DNA of 64,000 bases from Phlebiopsis flavidoalba (Eukaryota > Basidiomycota > Agaricomycetes > Polyporales > Phanerochaetaceae). The notes below the pieces were generated by a model, which worked only from the letters and a program-made list of their open reading frames with translations, made no database searches and had not been told where the DNA came from. Shown here piece by piece: positions 59,024-64,000 of the stretch. The position numbers and the translations under genes were made by a program. Within the stretch, counting starts at the first letter, position 1. The number at the start of each line of letters is the position of its first letter. Location: contig JAOCPU010000077.1 in NCBI GenBank assembly GCA_035772785.1, positions 1 to 64,000 on the forward strand, given 5' to 3'.

Positions 59024-59404
59024 TTCTCCCTCCCCTGCCAAATAGCGTTGGGTGTCAGTGACACGTCACAGCGGCCGTACCGGATGGGGGTGTTACCGTG
59101 ACACATTTGAACCGTACGGTGTACCGGATGAGCAGCGCTCGAGCAGCGGTGGTCGTAAAACTATAGTAGTACGCGAAACATGCTGATGCACATGCGGGTT
59201 GTACAAGGTCAGGCTGATACGGTATCAATACTTGAGCCATTGAAGCCCGCCGCCGCTTCTGTTCATCAAAGCACACCAGCTCTTCTCGTGTACACTGTGT
59301 GGTGCCTTGGTCCTCTCACTCTGTCCCCAATGTGTTCAATCTTACCTTTCTCTTCATTCAGTGTTAGTTTCGTAGAATCCGGCGAAGCTTTCAGAGCTTT
59401 CAAG

Positions 59405-60200
59405 ATGGACAGATTGGAGAAGGGAACGCAAAGGTTTGGATTCAACGATCCGATGACTTTTGACGCACTGAAAGCTTTGACTGCGTCAGTTCTCCTCACG
59501 ATATCCTCGTGCACGCCTCACGCAAGTCGTTCCTAGTCAGGTCTTACTGGGATGCCGGGAAACGCGGGTACTGCTTCTACGACGCAGGAAGTCGCCCTCG
59601 TTTCCTCCGCCGAAGAGATAAAGTCGCGATCCAACACAACTTCACCAACGGCATACCCTCAGAGGTGCACGACACTCACCTCACCCCTCCTAGCCCTTCT
59701 ATATAGATACCTGTGGCACTGGTCGCTCGACAGGCCCTTCTACCTGTAGCAGCGTGAGCTCAAACATGCTGGACAACACGTGTTTCACGACGCCCCGAAC
59801 TTGCGTCCCCCGAGCAAGGCAATTCATCCACTGCTTCTCCCCCAGCATTGGCGCCTGAACCGATTCAGGGTATCTCTCATATTGATGCATCTACGAAACA
59901 ACCTGCATCATCAGTCGATCTTGAAGATCCCCTCTTCCAGCGTGTCAAACAAATAGTTTGAAGAGGTTCTCCGGTCTAAGACTGAAAGTGGCGCTGCCTC
60001 GTCTTGCGTGTCTCCCCCTCACCCCGAACATGCCGTACCACATGAATATTCCGGTAATGTGAGCCCTCTATGAATCCGCCGGGCAGCCCGCACGCGAAGC
60101 GAGACACACAAGGTAACGCGGTTCACCACGACCCAAGTCCGTACTCTTAGCAAGAGGTCGCTCGCTAACCATAAAAAAACCACGTCTCTCATAGCCGCAA
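59405..60200 (+). other. Possible 5' part of the DUF2235-WD40 gene
   Basis: From the ATG at 59405 the frame reads MDRLEKGTQRFGFNDPMTFD, then Ser/Thr/Pro-rich fragments (TQEVALVSSAEEIKSRSNTT, about 59580-59630; TKQPASSVDLEDP, about 59893) in shifting frames. This could be a disordered N-terminal extension of the downstream gene or a separate gene. No splice structure could be fixed. Confidence 0.3.
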
Positions 60201-63200
60201 ATGTCCGAACAGCTCAGGACACACCTCATCTCCACGCTCACTCGCAAACGTCGCCGCTTTCAACAGTCATCGATCGTGGCGATGATTTCGTCAGACGGAA
60301 TGATGTTGTGCGCATCGTCGAAGAAATAATCCAATCAAAAGCCGACAACGCAGGGCCATTCTCACCTGGAGATGCTAAGCCCTCCCCTTCGATGCGCGCA
60401 CAGAACGAGACAAAAGAAACGTATGACCCTGGTTGTAGGTGCTACAGGAGCCCGGGTGCCAGGGGCCGAAATCTGGTGGTCTGCATTGACGGAACCGCTA
60501 ACCAAGTCGGCGTCAATGTAAGTGTCGCTCTACTCTTCAACGCGGAACATAAACTAACGAGCGATACATCACTTGTAGAATAGCAATGTCGTCGAGCTCT
60601 ACAGCCCGTCTAGATAAAGACGCAACTCAGCATGTCTACTATAACAGCGGCATCGGCACATTCGCCAAGAACTCAAACACGCTTGCTGGATGGAAGGAGA
60701 GGATTGACGAACGCATGGGACATGGCGGTCGCTTGGTGTGTGTCTCACGTAACATAAATTTCATTACGTGTACCTCATTGGGCTTGACAGGAATTTGAAG
60801 AAGGGTGTCCTGAGTGCCTACAAGTGGCTCTGTGACAACTACATACCCCGGCGATCGGATTTTTCTTTTTGGTCAGTCATCATACGCTGATCCTGCTTAT
60901 CTCTGCTCATGTCCTATATATATTCAATAGGCTTTTCTCGCGGCGCATATCAAGTCCGCATGATTGCGGGGATGATTAGAAAGGCATGCGTATCAATATC
61001 ACATCTCGAGCGAATCATTCTTAAGGTTGGTGTAGGTTGGACTCCTGCGCAAAGGTCATGACGATCAAATTGCCTTGTATGACAAATCGCACGGATTTTA
61101 GACAAGCGACTGATGCATTTGCAGTGCCTACGAGCGCTACCTAGACACCGGCCGCAGCTCCAGGCTCTGGCCATGGACATTGAAAGCAGTCGGGCTCTAC
61201 AACGAAAAGGAACCATACAGAACGCATGATGAAGACCTGGACGTTCAAACAGACGCTTTCGCATGAGCACGCTACCGTTCACTTTGTCGTGTGTCTGGTA
61301 TGTGTCGCACTTTGATCTAACCACTTGAGTTGGTGATTTAATGAGCTATCCAGGGACACTGTGTCTTCGGTTGGCATCACGCGTGGCAAGAGTTTTCCAG
61401 AGACAGTCGATGGTATGATCAATGTATGCTATTGTCGCCACGCTATCTCTCTGGACGACCCACGTGAGAAGTTCCTTCCTGAGTACGTCAACGGCGGCGC
61501 GGGTCCTGCCTATTCACGCAGACTCATGAGACCAGAGACTTGGGTGGAGCGTAGGCGATCCGGAAGCTACAGTCAGGTTAAGGAGGTGTGGTTCGTTGGA
61601 TCACATTCAGACATGTAAGATCTCTAGATCACCCAGTTTCTGGAGTACTGACTGTGTCAATCAGTGGAGGCCCTGGAATCTCGGGAAACGTGCAGCTTGA
61701 TAGCTTTGGACCGTCGCTGCGATGGATGCTCTATGAGTCCCTCAAACATGGGGCTGAGGGTGAAATTGACTGTCAAGAGATGGGGTCCCCCAGAGTTTCA
61801 CTCCTCCATGACAAAGATCTGGCGTATCCTGGAGATAATCCCCTTCCGTCGGCTTACATATAAACATGAAGACGACCCTGACAGAACCAAGCGATGGTAC
61901 GTACTCACGAGGTTATACACCGTCTCTGACCATATCAACTCCCTTGCTAGGCCCCCTCACCGCTCGCGCGGGCGGCGTATGCAAAAAAGGTCAACTCATT
62001 CATGAGTCAGTAGTCAGCTACATGAAGGAACATCCAGACTACACACCAGCTGCGCAAGGCCCATACGACAGCTATGATCGCCGCTTCAAATGGGATGATC
62101 TTCGCAATCTACGGGACGCATTGGATCAAGAGTTTATTGAAAAAGACGCAGATCCGCCAGCTGTCGAGATTCTCACACAACTGCGTAATGCGGCACGCTC
62201 AGATAGTGGCACCATGGTGAATGACTTGGCACGGCTGGATGACTTGACTTCAACCGGTAGGTGGCCAGCTTTTAGCTCACATTCGCTGTTGATTGAGTAC
62301 TTCTCGTTTCCAGTGCGTGGAGGTTTGCCAGTCAATTATTGACACTGTCACTCGCGGAAGCTCAGAGCTTCTTTTTGAAGCCCTCGAACACACAGTGAGG
62401 TCTATCCACACCTCCGGCTCCGACGAGCTCCAGCGCCGAGCGATCAACACCATTGTCACGGCCCTAGCCGTTTTCCCTTCCGTACCCGACACTGTTCCAA
62501 AAATATGCAGAATCTAAGCTTCGGGAATGGCTGGTTCATGCAGAGCCGGACAACCGGAACAATATTATTCAAGTCTTCCGTGGCGACTTTCACTCCAAAT
62601 ATTCTGGGCACTCGGGGGTAGTATTCTCAGTGGCATACTCACCAGACGGGAGACATATCGCGTCTGGATCTGGTGACAACACCATCCGACTCTGGGATGC
62701 TCAAACAGGCCACCCAGTCGGCCACCCTCTGCAAGGACACACCGGCGAGGTCAACGCAGTCACATTTTCGCCCGACGCGACACGCGTTTGCTTCTGCATC
62801 AGACGACCACACCATCCGGATCTGGGACGTGGCAACACAGCGGGCAGTTGGTTCACCTCTCACCGGACATGACCATTGGGTATCCTCGCTCGCGTTCTCC
62901 CCAGACAGCAGACACATTTTTTCTGGCTCGGGGGACGAGACGGTGCGGGTATGGGAGGTGGAGACGGGCGCGCGCAGTGGGAGAGCCGTTTCACGGGCAC
63001 ATGGGTAATGTCCGGTCTGTTGCGCTCTCGCCTGACGGGACGCAGGTTGCCTCGGGGTCGTGGGACAAGACGGTTCGTATATGGGACATCGAGACGCGTG
63101 AGGCGGTCAGGGTGCTCGAGGGGCATTCTGACTATGTCCGGAGCGTCGTCTTTACGCCGGACGGAAGACGCGTCGTCTCGGCCTCCGATGACCAGACGAT

Positions 63201-63513
63201 CCGGGTCTGGGATGTCGAGTCGGGCAAGACTGTCCTAGATCCGCCCCTCCGCCATGAAGGCTGGGTGCGTTCTGTTGCAGTCTCAGCCGACGGCAAGTAC
63301 ATCGCCTCGGGAGGGAACGACAAGATGATCTGGCTGCGGAATGCGCAGACGGGGATGACTGTTGGTGAGCCGCTACGCGGACACACGCACGTGGTCTCGT
63401 CGGTTGCGTTCTCACCGGATGGTCAGCGAGTTGTGTCAGGTTCGGATGATAAAACACTCATGATATGGAATATGCCTTGGACTCCCGCTAGCAATGAAGC
63501 CCGTGCGCCGTAG
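60201..63513 (+). CDS. DUF2235 (Tle1-like hydrolase) - WD40 fusion protein
   Basis: Two-module protein. The N-terminal module matches DUF2235 alpha/beta hydrolases: [12 protein letters not shown] (about 60472-60510), [18 protein letters not shown] (about 60607-60665), [18 protein letters not shown], the nucleophile box [14 protein letters not shown] split by an intron at about 60872-60931, a VGSHSDM-GGG acid/His-type box split by an intron near 61617-61663, and [13 protein letters not shown] helical linker with [20 protein letters not shown] (about 62335-62394) and [15 protein letters not shown] leads into seven WD40 repeats (about 62600-63480), each with a GH...[20 protein letters not shown] pattern, enough for one beta-propeller. 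The stop is at 63511-63513. Frameshifts occur between repeats (for example near 62785). No NACHT or NB-ARC ATPase was found between the modules. The start is uncertain. Confidence 0.8.
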
Positions 63514-63773
63514 CACTTGACATCCTCGCTATTGTACCCTACACGTCGCTTCCATCTACCTATCACTGGTCATGTAGTTGCATACTTATTAGATATTGCA
63601 CATTAGCTCATCCCTACACTCAAGTCCGCCGTTATGAAGACACAGGAGACGGAATGTTTGCACGACAATCAGTGTAATAGTCTTACAATCAATATATTAC
63701 ACTGGTTCATCTTGGCCTTTTACAAACACATTATCCTTTACATTTGCGCGGACTCGGACTCAAGAAACTGCTG

Positions 63774-64000
63774 CTATCTCGCGTCAAATATCAAATTCTC
63801 TTGTATCTGGCGACTGGTGTCGTCTAAGGGGATAGCGGGGACATCCTTGCTTCGCAGGGCTGTCCTCCAGAGCGCATACATACATCCATATGAATGGCCG
63901 GTGAATGTGCGAACTTACCTTCCAGGTCCGCAACTTGAGGGATCGATCACCTCATCGTCGCGGCCTCCAAGAACTCGACGTAAGGCCGAGCCTCACGTCG
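63774..64000 (-). CDS. 3' end of an unidentified minus-strand gene
   Basis: At the right edge the minus strand reads RREARPYVEFLEAA and SIPQVADLE, a GTAAGT intron (donor near 63920), then ALRSKDVPAIPLDDTSRQIQ and ENLIFDAR, with TAG at 63774-63776. The composition and intron are convincing for a real gene end. There is too little to name the family. Convergent with the DUF2235-WD40 gene. Confidence 0.45.

Overview
This window is nuclear DNA of a filamentous basidiomycete, most likely a wood-inhabiting member of the Agaricomycetes. The evidence is many short (50-80 bp) GT-AG introns, a secreted GH43-type enzyme with a C-terminal CBM1, a Set3-type PHD/SET protein, a Hos3-type deacetylase, a HET-related protein and a DUF2235-WD40 fusion. 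No tRNA, rRNA or CRISPR array was seen.

Layout: 1-10.7 kb is an AT-rich island of decayed repeats. It holds LTR-like direct repeats (1-1970, with a remnant near 5.05 kb), a mutated GMC-oxidoreductase pseudogene (3.64-4.52 kb), a foldback element built of CCTGCAGG-type palindromes (7.47-8.15 kb), and otherwise nothing recognisable. From about 10.7 kb the sequence becomes GC-rich and gene-dense: Mn superoxide dismutase (+); then a minus-strand block of Set3-like PHD/SET protein, the cytochrome bc1 assembly chaperone Cbp3/UQCC1, a coiled-coil protein, isoprenylcysteine methyltransferase and BuGZ/ZNF207; a membrane-anchored alpha/beta hydrolase (+); a Rho-family GTPase (-); and a Dal5-type MFS permease (-).

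From 35 kb: a ten-exon C2H2 zinc-finger gene built by tandem exon duplication (+), three tandem paralogues of an uncharacterised family (-), a Hos3-like histone deacetylase (-), about 3 kb of empty sequence, a HET-related protein (+), about 3.5 kb of empty sequence, a GH43-CBM1 enzyme (+), a gene of very small exons (+), two shorter relatives of the zinc-finger gene (-), the DUF2235-WD40 fusion (+) and the 3' end of a further gene (-) at the right edge.

Almost every recognisable gene is interrupted by 1-2 base insertions or deletions while its residues, splice sites and motifs stay conserved. That points to consensus indel errors (several in homopolymers) rather than wholesale gene death. Gene spans below are therefore read across frames and their ends are approximate unless a start or stop is stated. 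The genes are mostly unrelated housekeeping functions without operon logic. The features that look lineage-specific are the zinc-finger exon array with its relatives, the tandem triplet, the HET and DUF2235-WD40 proteins and the foldback element.
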